A stretch of 64,000 nt of DNA from Oreochromis niloticus (taxonomy: Eukaryota > Chordata > Actinopteri > Cichliformes > Cichlidae): positions 15,331,204 through 15,395,203 of the forward strand of contig NC_031983.2 in assembly GCF_001858045.2 (NCBI RefSeq), written 5' to 3'. Shown piece by piece: positions 1-11,309 of the stretch. The position numbers and the translations under genes are program-made. Positions within the stretch are counted from its first letter, which is position 1; each line of letters opens with the position of its first letter. Under the pieces are notes generated by a model, which was not told where the DNA came from, did not search any database, and saw only the letters and a program-made list of their open reading frames with translations.

Positions 1-99
1 CAATCTTGCCTGAAAATGTGTTAAAAGTTTATTTTGTGACACAGAAAGATTAATAAGAGTAATATAAACTTACTAGCCGGCCGCCATTGCTCGAAACTG

Positions 100-350
100 G
101 AGTTGGCTGGGCCGCGCTATGAATTCTGGGAATGGTGGGCCACGAAAGATACACCCGACCCAACCTCAAATTCGGGGAAAGGAAGACGCATTTTGCATTC
201 AGAGGAGTCTACGAATTTGGACAGCCTCGGCGTGTTGCTGTGACGTAATCGGTCTACAAATGCGGCCTCAGGAGGATGCAGCCCATGATTTGGACACGAC
301 CATAGTCTTGTCTGCAGTTTTTGCCGGCTTAGCACAGGTCAAAACGCATT
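100..350. other. CpG-containing repeat or first-exon-like segment, copy A
   Basis: Copy A version of 35,030-35,305. GC-richer than its surroundings, with CpGs and a TGACGTAA site. It contains several one-base differences from copy C in short runs. No frame is convincing. Confidence 0.3.
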
Positions 351-1216
351 AAGTTTTATCTATATTAGGCCTGAAGATGAGACATGGATATCATGATCCT
401 GATGAAAGTTAATTAGTGCATCACAGCAATCTCTGTTTACAGAGTTAAAGGTGGGGGGGCTAAAATGTTTAATCAGATGAGGGGGAACAACAACAGGCCC
501 GCTACCATGCTTTAGTCAAGTCAGTCATCAGCTTTATTCGCCACATGCAGGTTGCCCTGCAGTGGAATGGACCCGCCCCCCGAACTTACACACACAACGC
601 AGACATCACATGGGATACAGGTCGAGATCGTAACATTACAGAAAACCACTGAAATGTACACTACAATGGGAAAGTAAAGAGGAAAAAAAGAGACCTCTAC
701 TCATGCCGGGCTCCTATGGGAGGACAGCATAAGAACAGGAAACAAAAAAACTCCTCTGCACAGAAGCACATGAATGTCCACAGCACAACATTATGGAGCA
801 TGTGACAAGCCACAGGGTTGGGTAGGGGGTGAGGAGTAATCCTAAGCAAAACACAGCAGCCATCCTGCACTGCGCGCCATCCCAGCGCGGCCCAGACCTG
901 TCATGTTCTCTAGGAGGGAACAAGCATCGAAGGCGTTTGGAAAGGGGGGGATGAGTGAGTGCTTATCAGTGTATGTGTATGTGTGTGCGTGTCCAGAGTT
1001 CAGCTGAGACAGTGTCCTTCGCCCTGCCAGGCTAAGTAAACAGTCTTCCAGCCAACCCAGGTGGCCTTGCTTGGAATGGGAAGAACAGTCTAAACACAGT
1101 CGTTATCAGGAGTTTTGTTCAGCTCCAGCCTTGAGCCCGCAGCTGGCGCCGAAGGGATAGCCACATTATGATGGTGGTTTCTTTAGTGCGAACAACTCAT
1201 AATTTCAAAGCTCTTC

Positions 1217-1664
1217 TTAACAGTCCGACACTGGTCTCTCAATCTCCCGTTGGAGAGCCGTGAGCTTCTCCATGATGTTATCAAACTTGTGCTCCGTGGT
1301 CTTGTCATTCTTGTGCTCAAAGAGCAGATTCTGAGAACTCACGAACGCAGTGAGCTGGTCCAAGATGTGATCAATTTGCGCTCAGAGGTGTTATTCTGAG
1401 TGTTCACGGCAGCCGTAAGCTTCTCCAAGATCTTATCCGTGCTGCACTCAATGAGCCCATTCTGAGAAGTCACGCCTCGTCCCATCATTTCAATCCCAGC
1501 GGGCAGCCTTGTGGGGGTTTGAACAGCCGGTTCCGCTTTCTTAATTCTTCGATAAGCCAGGCCAAGCCAGCTCCGATCAGCAAGAACCCTGTTATCATGG
1601 TTCCGAATAGGTAGATATCTTCAGCGTCTTCGATCGACAGTCCCGCAGGCACACGATTCTCCAT
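1217..1664 (-). pseudogene. single-span membrane protein, U copy A, frameshifted
   Basis: Copy A counterpart of the 149-residue frame at 36,186-36,635. It has two one-base losses relative to copy C: one C in the run near 1,371 (GATCAATTT against GATCCAATTT) and one G near 1,559 (CCAGGCC against CCAGGGCC). Both sit in short homopolymers in a part of the window with many such losses, so the break may be a sequencing or polishing error rather than a real mutation. Confidence 0.6.
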
Positions 1665-1949
1665 TTACACACTCCATTACCATTACACTGCTACAGGAGG
1701 CTGAAATAATAGAAAATGTGTTTTACAGTATTCAAAGTCAAACAGTCTTAGATTCAAAGGCTGCTCTCATGTAAATGTTGCAGGATATAATTTGGAAACA
1801 TCCATATTTATTAAAATCTCAATATTTCCTATGAAGACATATAGACTCTACATGGCACTTTGGTGTATTGATGCCTTGTAGGAAACCCTGAAAATAAAAG
1901 TTAAGCAGTTTGTCTTACCTTATTTTTCTATTCACACACAATGCATACA

Positions 1950-2313
1950 GTATACTTCAATACAGTATAAATGGCATCTTAGGTCTCTTTGGATCTTTCA
2001 GTTTACCTTCAAAGTTAGGGCAGGTCAGGACCTGAGTGCTGTATGAGCTGAGAGGAGCCACTCGGGCTGAGTGCTTCTTCATCCTCCACTGGGGCACCAC
2101 ACACTGTCCTCCCCTGGAAGTAGTGTGTATGTAAGTTTAGAAGTGTTGCTTGGCTGCTGCTGCAAGCTCAGCAGCTCCTTCAGCTCGCTCCGTGCATCCT
2201 CAGACTCCCGACTCCTCCGCTTCTTTTCACACTCTTGACTGCCTCCTCCTCCTTTTCCTAGGTCTCTGTCAATTCTTCTGTCTCATTCCAGCAAGTCCTG
2301 ACTCTCTGTTCAT
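1950..2313 (-). pseudogene. charged exon-like frame, U copy A
   Basis: Copy A counterpart of 36,932-37,291, with the same in-frame TAG (CCTAGG at about 2,259) and extra one-base losses in T, C and G runs that break the downstream frame. Confidence 0.35.
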
Positions 2314-2513
2314 GTCTAGACCAGCACGCTCGCTGCTGCTGGGGATCTGTCTGTATAGTGCCACAGCTCAGTGGTGATAGCTCAGCGGAAGTGTAGCGAA
2401 GTGGAGACCCTACAGTTGCTCTATCATGCGTGATCCAGCTCTGCCAGTGTCTCCAGGGACACTGAGCTCAAGTGTGTGTGGCATGGTGGAATCACTCCCC
2501 TCATCTCTTTCGA

Positions 2514-2640
2514 CAACCTGTTCTCACTCCCGACTCGTAAAATACAGGCGATTGGTCAAGTCCCTAAACTTCTGATACTGACGGAAAAGATACCCTTCCA
2601 CGTTCTATGAAACGCTGTGGGTTCTCTTTGGGCAAATCTA
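2514..2640 (+). repeat. diverged KDZ-terminus-like sequence, copy A
   Basis: Starts CAACCTGTTCTCACTCCCGA and keeps the same word order as the terminal repeat at 16,606 (a CGATTGGTCA/CGATTTGTCA block, TACCCTTCCACG, CGCTGTGGGTT), but is clearly diverged. It reads in the plus direction. No matching opposite end was found within the unit. Confidence 0.7.
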
Positions 2641-2869
2641 TGTTTGTGGAAGAATGGATGACAAAACGAATTTGGTCTCTCACACATATAATGGTTGAAA
2701 TTGGAGATATACTTAAATTATATATCAGAGAGGTGAAATCCACGAAGTAGCCAACATTATTTTTTACAATTATAGATATTTAAGGCTGTAAAACCCTCAC
2801 TACACACTTTATACACTTTTCTTATACAGGCATGAACAGTTTACACTTTCTCCCTTCTTTAAACACTCT

Positions 2870-2994
2870 CAAAGTTCAAACCTTTGTAAAAAAACAAAAC
2901 AAAACAAAAAAAACAAGCATGCAAAATTGCACTAAAAAACTGGCGAAACAGCGCAGCCACGAAAGGTGAATCGCATTTTAGCGAGGGACCACTG
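2870..2994 (-). mobile_element. Tigger/pogo-like terminal sequence, copy A
   Basis: Read on the minus strand the end begins CAGTGGTCCCTCGCTAAAA and continues through TTCACCTTTCGTGGCTGCGC and TGTTTCGCCAG, the form of Tigger-like (pogo) inverted repeats. TA follows at 2,995, as expected for TA target sites. Only one end is evident; the rest is lost or unrecognised. Confidence 0.55.
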
Positions 2995-2999
2995 TAATT

Positions 3000-5900
3000 T
3001 TGAAAGTACGTCAAACATACCCTTCGTAAATACTAATGTATAGAAACCCTTACTAGCAATCATTCATTTATTTTTTGTGGCTTTTTTTCAGGGTTTGTTG
3101 ACATGCTGTGTAGGTGTGTACTTGGCTAGCTGATATTGACATAACGGGGGAAACTTTGACTATTGTTCACCTGTAGTTTGAATGCTGAACATTTGCCTGT
3201 TTAAATCATAAGAAGAGTCACTATGCTAGATGAACTGCGCGCGTCGCTGTATGAAAGGCGATGCCTTTGGCCAAAGAGTAAATATGTGGTTAGCTGTTGC
3301 TAACCATTGACTATAATCACTGCTGTAAATATTAGTAGTCTAGAATTTAACCTGTAAATACTGCTTAATATTACTCTATGAATATAACCAATGTATTGCA
3401 TTAATTATTGCTTAAAATAACTCTTGCTGTAAATGCGAGTTAGAGGAATACGCGTGGGAAAATGAAGGGAAGTAGGCAGATAAATAGCAAGTTGTAGAGG
3501 GACTGTTTCGAGAGACTGAGAAAAAAATTAGCTCTCTGCGCTGCAGAGCACTGTGTCTGCAGGCAGTTTGTGAACCATCCCTAAGTATGTGGATGAGTGA
3601 GAGGAGCATCAGAGCAGTGAAAAGAAATAAGTTTGCAAAAATTAAGAATTGTTGAATATAGAGAGAAAAACAGACACTGCTGCCGAAACATAATGTTGTT
3701 GCTGTTTAAATAATTTAAACTGAAAGATCTGCAGAAATAAAGTATTTGTTAAGCAACAATACAAAGTAAAGTGAAAAGGTTGTGGGTAAAATTGACTAAA
3801 AGACAATATTAATTCCCAAAACAGGGATAATGAGTAAACAGGGATCGCAGGCACCTTATTGGATCCTCATCCTAATGAAAGTAAGACCAAAAGTTACATA
3901 GATTGGAAATAGAGCTGACTGAAGTAAAATAAAACAAAGGATAAACCAAACTAGAGCTTAATTAAAACATATCCAAACTAATAATAGCAAGAATAACCAC
4001 TACAAATTAATACAAATAATAATAAAACGTAGCTGGGATAAAACCCAGCCTAAAATAAATGGAGGGAAATTAAATAAATCACACAAAAAATAATAAATGA
4101 AATGGGGAGATTTGTGTGGTGTGTGGCAAATATAGGAGGGAGTGGTGATGATCTAAGAACATCTAAACATCTTAATAAGGAAGGAGAGATAGAAATCAAA
4201 TAAATAAGAACATGTTTGGGTTAGAAGAAGTAAAGAGAGTCAAAGCAGCATCCATAAATACATCTCAATAAAATGCAGGAGTTGTAGAAGAGTTCTAATA
4301 ACGTCTCAGAGCTTGCATGTGAAATATATATTAAAGTTTGGTTATCACTCACCAAAGAGGAGTGCGAGCGTAGTAAATAATGAAGTTTTGTCTGTTCTAG
4401 AGAGTTCTGCTCTCACCAAAAAGCATGCAGAGAGTGCAAGAGGCACCTGAGTAATATGATGTGAAATAAACGAGTGTTGGAAAAAGTTTCTGTCAAGCTT
4501 AGAGGAGTTCAAAATAAATGGGCTGACATGTGGGGTGAAGTGGTAGTGAGGACAAATATGAACAAATTGACATAAAGAGACACCTGCTATAGATCTGTCT
4601 AAAATGCTGCCGTCACAGATAAGCAGTTGGGAAGAGAAAAGAAGGTAGATGGGGTTAAAATACAACCAACTGGTATACTGAGCATAATAGCTAAAATCAC
4701 TGGATGGAAAACAGAGAGTTGAAATAGGGGAGTTTTTTCGCATATGGTGGTTTAATAAGTAAGAGATTGTGGACTTAATAATTTAAAGTAAAATTTAGGG
4801 CCATGTCAGTGAAGACGCTTAAACAAGTGATCAAATGCTGAGTAGTAGGAACAAAAAACAAAAAGAAATGTAAAAAGAATAGTGCCCATTAGAGTGAGGA
4901 ACATAAAGAAAGAAAATCCAAATATAAGAAAAAAATATTAGATGAACATCTGTGAGGAAAATGATAAGGCAACTATTAAAATAAGAACAGGGGAAGTAAG
5001 ACATAAATGAGTGAAAGAGGAACGTAATACATTAGAGTAGAGAAGTAGTGGAAAAAAGATAATAACACAATTCAGTGAGTAAACGAAAAGCTTAAATATA
5101 ATAATAACTGACTAGAGTGTAATGTTAATAGATAATATAACAGTAATTAGAAAGATGTAATAAATAATGTCATTAAGTGTAATATTACAGTAAGTGGAAG
5201 CGTAGCAATGAATGCAAAGTGATTACACTTGAGGACTTTCTTTCTTTTGAGAAAAAGACTATTTGGCTGGGAAAAGAAATAGAAATAAACGTGATGGGAT
5301 GCATGGCTGGTTAACCTGCAGCTGTGGATCATAGAATTGCTGATCAAAAAAAGGAAAAGGCATGGTTAGATGTTGTATGGGGGAAAGGATTAAAGAAGGG
5401 ATCTTTGGTGTCTAAAACACTTGCCTTGATACTGGTCAGAATGTGTGTAATCCTTCTTCTGATATTTCAGGAATCAGGGTTTGAATAGTGACAGGGTTGA
5501 TCCCACAGCGGCATCTTGTCACTTACAGGAAAGTTGAGCAGAAAACCTAAAAACTGTTTTATAACAATAATATAAGTATGATAATAAACCCTTATGATCT
5601 TGTTTTAATCTTACAAGAAAAATAAAGAAGCAAATATAGATAAATCTGTGCTGCCAGTAAGAAACACAACCCTCCTTCTATAAGCAGTGTGCATCATGCA
5701 AGGGGGAGATACACGAGAGCCGGGTTTGGAGGGGAGGATATAGCCTTTGTTCCAGCAAAGGTTAGTAATTAGAAAGAAAACATGTGAATCTAAAATGTAA
5801 AAAGGAAAAATCAAATGAGGAGCCTTTGTATTTAAAAAATATACTACAAAAGTGATTTTGGCTCAGAAGAGGAGAAGAAAATATGAGAAAGTCAGAGATG

Positions 5901-7140
5901 TAGGAAGTCAGATAAAGGAGCTGAAGAGTGTGTGGGTGATTAGACAAGTGGGACAAAGAAAGCTGTGAGTGAGAGGAAAGGAAGGCAAAAGAAAAAAGTG
6001 GAGCAAATGAAAACAGTTACTCACTAACTGATGTATGCACATACTCGAAACAACAACTCTCCTGCTATGAAAAAAAGAAGAAATAACTCCTTAGAGATGG
6101 AGAAGCTCACCAGATGAAGGGGAGAAACACAGATCACCAGTGAAAGACAGCAGGTCAAGAGCCCATGGAAGAGAGCAACACTGGCACTGCGAAGGGCTAC
6201 GTCACTGATGAGGCCTGCACAAAGGTGGAGAGGAGGAGTCGGCCAGATGATGACGTCTAATGGTTGACATGGATAAAAGCCCAGGAACTCCAGAGAGGGG
6301 CGTCCAAGGGAAGATCCACAACTCATGAAAGAGAGAGATAGAGGGTGCTCTATCTCCTCGAGTCTAATGAAAGACTATATCTGCAGAGGGCTGGAAAACT
6401 GTATTAAAACACACCTTTAGTCAGCTGACATACTCATTAATCTGCTGAGGAGCGACAACCAGTGGCCTCTAAAAAGCAACATCGTCTGCATCTGGGATGT
6501 TCCCTGTGTGGATGTTCCTGGAGAACTCCGAGAGGAATGTGGGCAGTACCATTACAACAAGGAATTTACTGCCAAGAGAAATCTTCAGTACATGGACTGT
6601 GACTGATACCAGAGTACCTAACTATCCATGATATGTGCAGTGAACAACATGAAGCAGCTGCATCAGTAATGCTCCCAACAAACTAATAAGTTTAAAGCCC
6701 TGGGCTCCACCCCTCGTGTTACTCTCCCAGTAGGAAAAGAACATAATTAATAGCAGTTAGACCACATGTACCCATTAGACAGGAAATCATTAAAAACATA
6801 TTCATTATTAACACTCTGACATTAGAATAATATTGAATGTTTAGGAAAAGTTTAATAGATAAAGGGTGCAGACGTGACTCTTATTGACACTAGGAACCCC
6901 AGTTAAGGCATGGGATAGATAAGTTAGTATAGCTGTATGAACTAAACTTAGAGAAGTTAATTATCCAGAAATGACACCTATTGAGCACTGCATTATGGAA
7001 GGGATGAAACTTACACATTTACTAAAGGCTGTGGTACTGATGAAACTCGGGATCCCTGGTAATGCGCTACTTTCTAAAGAAAAGAGAAATTGAGACATCT
7101 GCTGTTTCTGACCCTGGTACACTGCTCTTGGGTCTGACAT
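3000..7140. other. AT-rich stretch without a supported gene, copy A
   Basis: About 4.1 kb of purine-rich, AT-rich sequence. Scattered short frames (the longest about 130 codons, minus strand, 4,345-4,743) have low-complexity or Phe/Ser-rich translations and no motif. I see no RNA gene or element ends here. The same sequence recurs in copy C. Confidence 0.6.
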
Positions 7141-7785
7141 TACATTAGATTAGATTAGATTAGATAAAACTTTATTAATCCCTTGGGTGGGTTCCTCTGG
7201 GAAATTCGGTTTCCAATAGCACAACACCGACAGAAGTTACAGAATGTGAGCAGAATACCATATATACACATATATAAATACAGAGACATATATAAATAAA
7301 GAGTATACAAAAGGGATAAATAGAATAAATAGGAATAAGAATACAAGGGAATTGCACATTTCAAGTCTATTGCACCGTTGGATATTAACAAAAAGTATTG
7401 CACAGTGAAAAGGCACTACAGCTTAGTTGTCCCCCGTCCTTTGTCCTCCTGTTTCCCCTCCCTCTCCCTCCAGAGAGGAGTTAAACAGTCTGATGGCGTG
7501 TGGGACAAATGAGTTTTAAGTCTGTTGGTTCTTGACTTTGGGAGAAGCAACCTGTCACTGAACAGACTCCTCTGGTTGTTTATGGCTGTGTGCAGAGGAT
7601 GCCCAGCATTGTCCATAATGTCCAGCAATTCTTTTTAGTTTTTAGTGTCCTTTTCTCTGCCACTGTCACCAGAGTGTCCAGCTTCATGCCGACCACAGAG
7701 CCAGCCTTCCTGATCAGTTTTTCCAGCCTGGATGAGTCCTTCTTTGCTGTGCTGCTCCCCCAGCACACCACAGCATAGAAAAGTT
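7141..7785 (-). mobile_element. Rex1/CR1-type LINE, 5'-truncated 3' end, copy A
   Basis: Minus-strand translation gives the C-terminus of a non-LTR reverse-transcriptase ORF2: WGSSTAKKDSSRLEKLIRKA, then LLDIMDNAGHPLHTAINN, then RSLFSDRLLLPKSRTNRLK, in shifted frames. It is followed by a 3' UTR and a simple tail (ATTAGATTAGATTAGATT on the plus strand, 7,144-7,163). This is the layout of a truncated Rex1-like copy. Confidence 0.8.
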
Positions 7786-9052
7786 AGAAAGACAAATAAT
7801 ACATTTCCAATTTTAATTGGAACTTAATTTGATAAGTCCATAATGTATTTGACAGAAAGATCAATCAAATAGTTAACAGATAATTACCGTCCATCAGTAG
7901 CCGGCTGCTGATTTTCTGCCATTCTCTTAAAAGAATCTTGACAAGTACTAGAAGTGCATATCTCTGGAGAGGCAGACTTTGCTGAATGTTAATAATAGAG
8001 GATACATATGACACAGAGCACTCTGGGTCAAGGCAACACCTACAAAGACCTGGTAAGTGTGTCAGTTGTGTGGCTGTGCTTGTGCTTGTTGCATATGTGT
8101 GAGGCCTACGTGCAGGAATTCCCCCAAATACTGAGCTGCAAGAGTCTTAGTGTTAAATGCATTTAAATACAGTAATTTTATCCTAGATCCTAATATTTAT
8201 TATTGAGAATGTATTCTTTGGTGCTTTTAGCCCAATGCTACATGTTATGGAGGTTTTACAGTAGAAATATACAGAAGAATATACATCAGTAAAAGCACAA
8301 ATATATAGAGATGCCAATGTATTTGCTGCCCTTGTTTATTATTTATTGTGATTATTTAGTTTAAAGTAAGATCTTTCCTTCCATCTCTTTCAACATCTTG
8401 CAAAGTGTTGCAAACAGAAACACTTGTGTGCAACTCCATATCACAGTAGTGAGCAGAGCAGTGCTAGGCAGCTGATGTATATTTCATTGTAAATGTGTTA
8501 ATAATTTCATTTTTAAATGCTTTCCTGTGATTATTTTCACTTTGGCTTGAAATAAAATGTCTCCCTCTGCTGTAACCACAGCTTACTGCAATTTTTGCAT
8601 GCTTGTATATTTCACACTTTGAAAGAGACAAAGCATGAAATGGTCACGGTGGGCTGGCTCGTCTATAACACGCTTTACCGTGGTTGATGTATGAGATAAC
8701 ACTCAAGTCATGGTAAGCTGCACTTACAGCTATTGTAAGTGGAACAATGAGTTATTGAGTATTGATATGTATCTATACATTATTAGAAGTTTTTCTAATA
8801 GAAAAATGTTTTCTATACATGGATATTTCTGCTGTTTATTTATGGGCTTAAATCCTTCCAAAATGTGGGCCTTTTTATTCTGTGACATAACCAAAAAACT
8901 AAATAAACTAACTCCTTCAGCTGATGCAGAGGTAATTCAAAAGACTGACTGTGGTGAATTAGTGGATGCTGACAGTCTTCTGAACCACCTACTGGACATG
9001 TAGCTGAACAGTTTCCTTAACATCTGCCACTTCATACGGTAATACCCTGTGT

Positions 9053-9180
9053 TGGTCAAGTTACTTGAAAATAGTAATTATTTACTAATTACTGATTACT
9101 TCTCCAAGAAAGTAATCCCATTACTTTACTGATTGCTTATTTTCAAAAGTAATTAGTTACTTTCTTACTTAGTTACTTTT
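9053..9180 (+). repeat. hAT-type miniature repeat (AGTTACTT family), copy A
   Basis: TGTTGGTCAAGTTACTTG followed by dense GTAATTA/AGTTACTT words, characteristic of a widespread vertebrate hAT-derived short repeat. A second fragment of the same kind starts at about 9,603 (AATGTTGGGCAATTAATTA). Confidence 0.55.
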
Positions 9181-9201
9181 AAAAAATATGATACACAACC
9201 A

Positions 9202-10593
9202 ATGTTCCCTCTAATTTTTCATGTGTCTGAGCGAACACACAAACTCCCTGAGCGATCTCTTGGACCACTGTGAGCAACAGCAGACATGTGCACTGTGGTC
9301 ACTCCAGCATCTAATCCATCCAAGTTACATGGTTTATTAAAATAATCAAATTACAGCATTTAGACTACTTTTAATTAACTGCTTTAGCCCACTTACAATG
9401 AAAATGTAAAAAGTCTTGTTCATGACCTGTGTAGTATGTTAACACTACTGGAAGTAAAAATAACTTGAACTCCAATTTTGAAAACACAACTTTCTTTCTT
9501 TTTAAAATATAAAACTCTGACTTGTATTATGAGTATGAGTCTGTGGTCTGGGAGAGAGTCCTGTAACTCTCTCTCTCTGCAAAATATAGTATATAAAGAC
9601 CAATGTTGGGCAATTAATTATATAGTTACTTCTTCAAAAAAAAGTAACTGAGTTATGCAAACAACAAAGTTTTTTGCAGCTGTTTACCTAAAAATACAGC
9701 CAAGGCATTTTTTTTAAACAAACATTTCAAACTATTTACAGAACAATCAGCTGTTCTGCATCAAATCTGATGCCACACAAACTATTTGTGCCACTCCAAA
9801 AATAATTTCTGTCCACTATGAGATAAAGGAGAATAACAGCCTGATACCTGCAGGCCTGACAACAGGAGATGTATCACTCCTGTAACACCTGTAACATTCA
9901 GCAGCCGCCTCATTGTTCTGACACACACAACAAAACTATTGACTACACTACACACTAACTACACAAGATTTGCGCTAAACGTCGCGAATATCTCACATCT
10001 CAAAACACCGCCGTTTCGAGCGTTTTCCTTATAAACGCCGTTTGTACGGTTTCTTCCCGGAGTAAATATAAACAACGATAGTATTCAGGAAGAAAACCAA
10101 ACATTGCATATATTTTTTTTATCATAACTCTGGTTTTACGTGGCCTATCAACACAATTTAAAAACTGGTATAAAGTCCACTTTTTTTTCCGTCAATTGTT
10201 CCGTCTGTCCTGCTCACATCTCCAATGGTTGTACACGTTGTCATTAACGTGGCTTCACTCCTCATCAGCCACGCTGTTTTTCTAGCTAAAACACCGGTGT
10301 TGGCACATAAGGACTAAGGAGGCTGTCATAGCCTGTCAACGACGTTGATTAGCTCGGTATATACGAATGTGAATCGAGTGATTGGCTGGATTATGGGATA
10401 AGGTGGCATCGTTCTAATCCCATACGGGAGCAGCCAGTCACTTACTGGCTAACACTGCAAAACAGAATTGTTAAAGTTTTAATTTTTATTTCAATTCAGG
10501 TTAGATTTTTTTTGTGCGCAACGCAGATTTTTTGTGCGTAGAGACCGTGCCAGCAGTGCGCAATTGCGCACGCGCGCAGCTTAGAGGGAACAT
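9202..10593. mobile_element. hAT-like non-autonomous element, about 1.4 kb, copy A
   Basis: Ends are ATGTTCCCTCTAA on the left and the reverse complement TTAGAGGGAACAT on the right, with GC-rich words next to the right end (GCGCAATTGCGCACGCGCGC), as in hAT elements of this type. An AGTTACTT-type fragment is nested near 9,600. No transposase frame and no clear 8-bp target duplication were found. Confidence 0.6.
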
Positions 10594-11272
10594 CGGAAGA
10601 CTGAGGGCTATTTCTTTCTTTTTTACAATACTGGATTTAGATTTATTTTACTTTCTTATAATAACCTTATTACAGACATAATAAAATGAGCTTTGTCATC
10701 GCACGAGATTTGAACCTTTAAGATTATCTGATTATCCTATTGCTTGTAACCTAGCAAAGTATCGATGTCCGTGCAAAGAATTTCATACATGCACACGCCG
10801 CCGACTCAACTCAATATAACCCTGAGTAAAAAAGAAAACAAAAACAAAAAACACAGCACACATATTCAGGTATCGGTCCTATTTAGTGTCCCAAATAATT
10901 TTATTAAAACAATTTCACCCCTGATGAGGTATTTTGGTTTTGTGCAGCCACTCCTTCTCAGACCAAAGTTAAGTGAGGTAAAGAGCTTTTCTTCATTTTT
11001 GAGATGTACTTTTACAACAAGGAAGCAGGTCTTCACATTAGCAGAAATGCTCAATAGACAGAAAAACAGAACCCTAAAAGAAAATTACCCTGAGATTAAG
11101 GGAAACGGCCTTGTTTTACGCACACCACGGGTCAAGAAGGAGTCAGACGACCGACAATAGGATCGCTTCATCCCGGTCAATTACCTCCGAGAGCTCGGGA
11201 TGCTTCAACTCCCTCTGTCGGATACCATAAGCGTATAAGAAAAAACCCCCGGAGAATTTACAACTTTTTAAA

Positions 11273-11306
11273 AGAGAGAGAGAGAGCGAGAGAGAGAGAG
11301 AGAGAG
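11273..11306. repeat. (GA)n microsatellite, copy A
   Basis: GA tract interrupted by one GC. The inverted copy B loses homology just beyond this tract. Confidence 0.95.
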
Positions 11307-11309
11307 CAA

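Noticed and set aside
4345..4743. 132-codon minus-strand frame, repeated at 39,337-39,735
   Set aside because: Conserved only because the whole unit is duplicated; Phe/Ser-rich, with no domain or start context.
7144..7163. ATTAG repeats as telomere-like DNA
   Set aside because: They are the simple 3' tail of the truncated LINE, not a telomere array.
10765..11160. 131-codon plus-strand frame in copy A
   Set aside because: Broken in copy C by one-base changes in A-runs; composition is Lys/Asn-rich from AT-rich DNA. Not supported.
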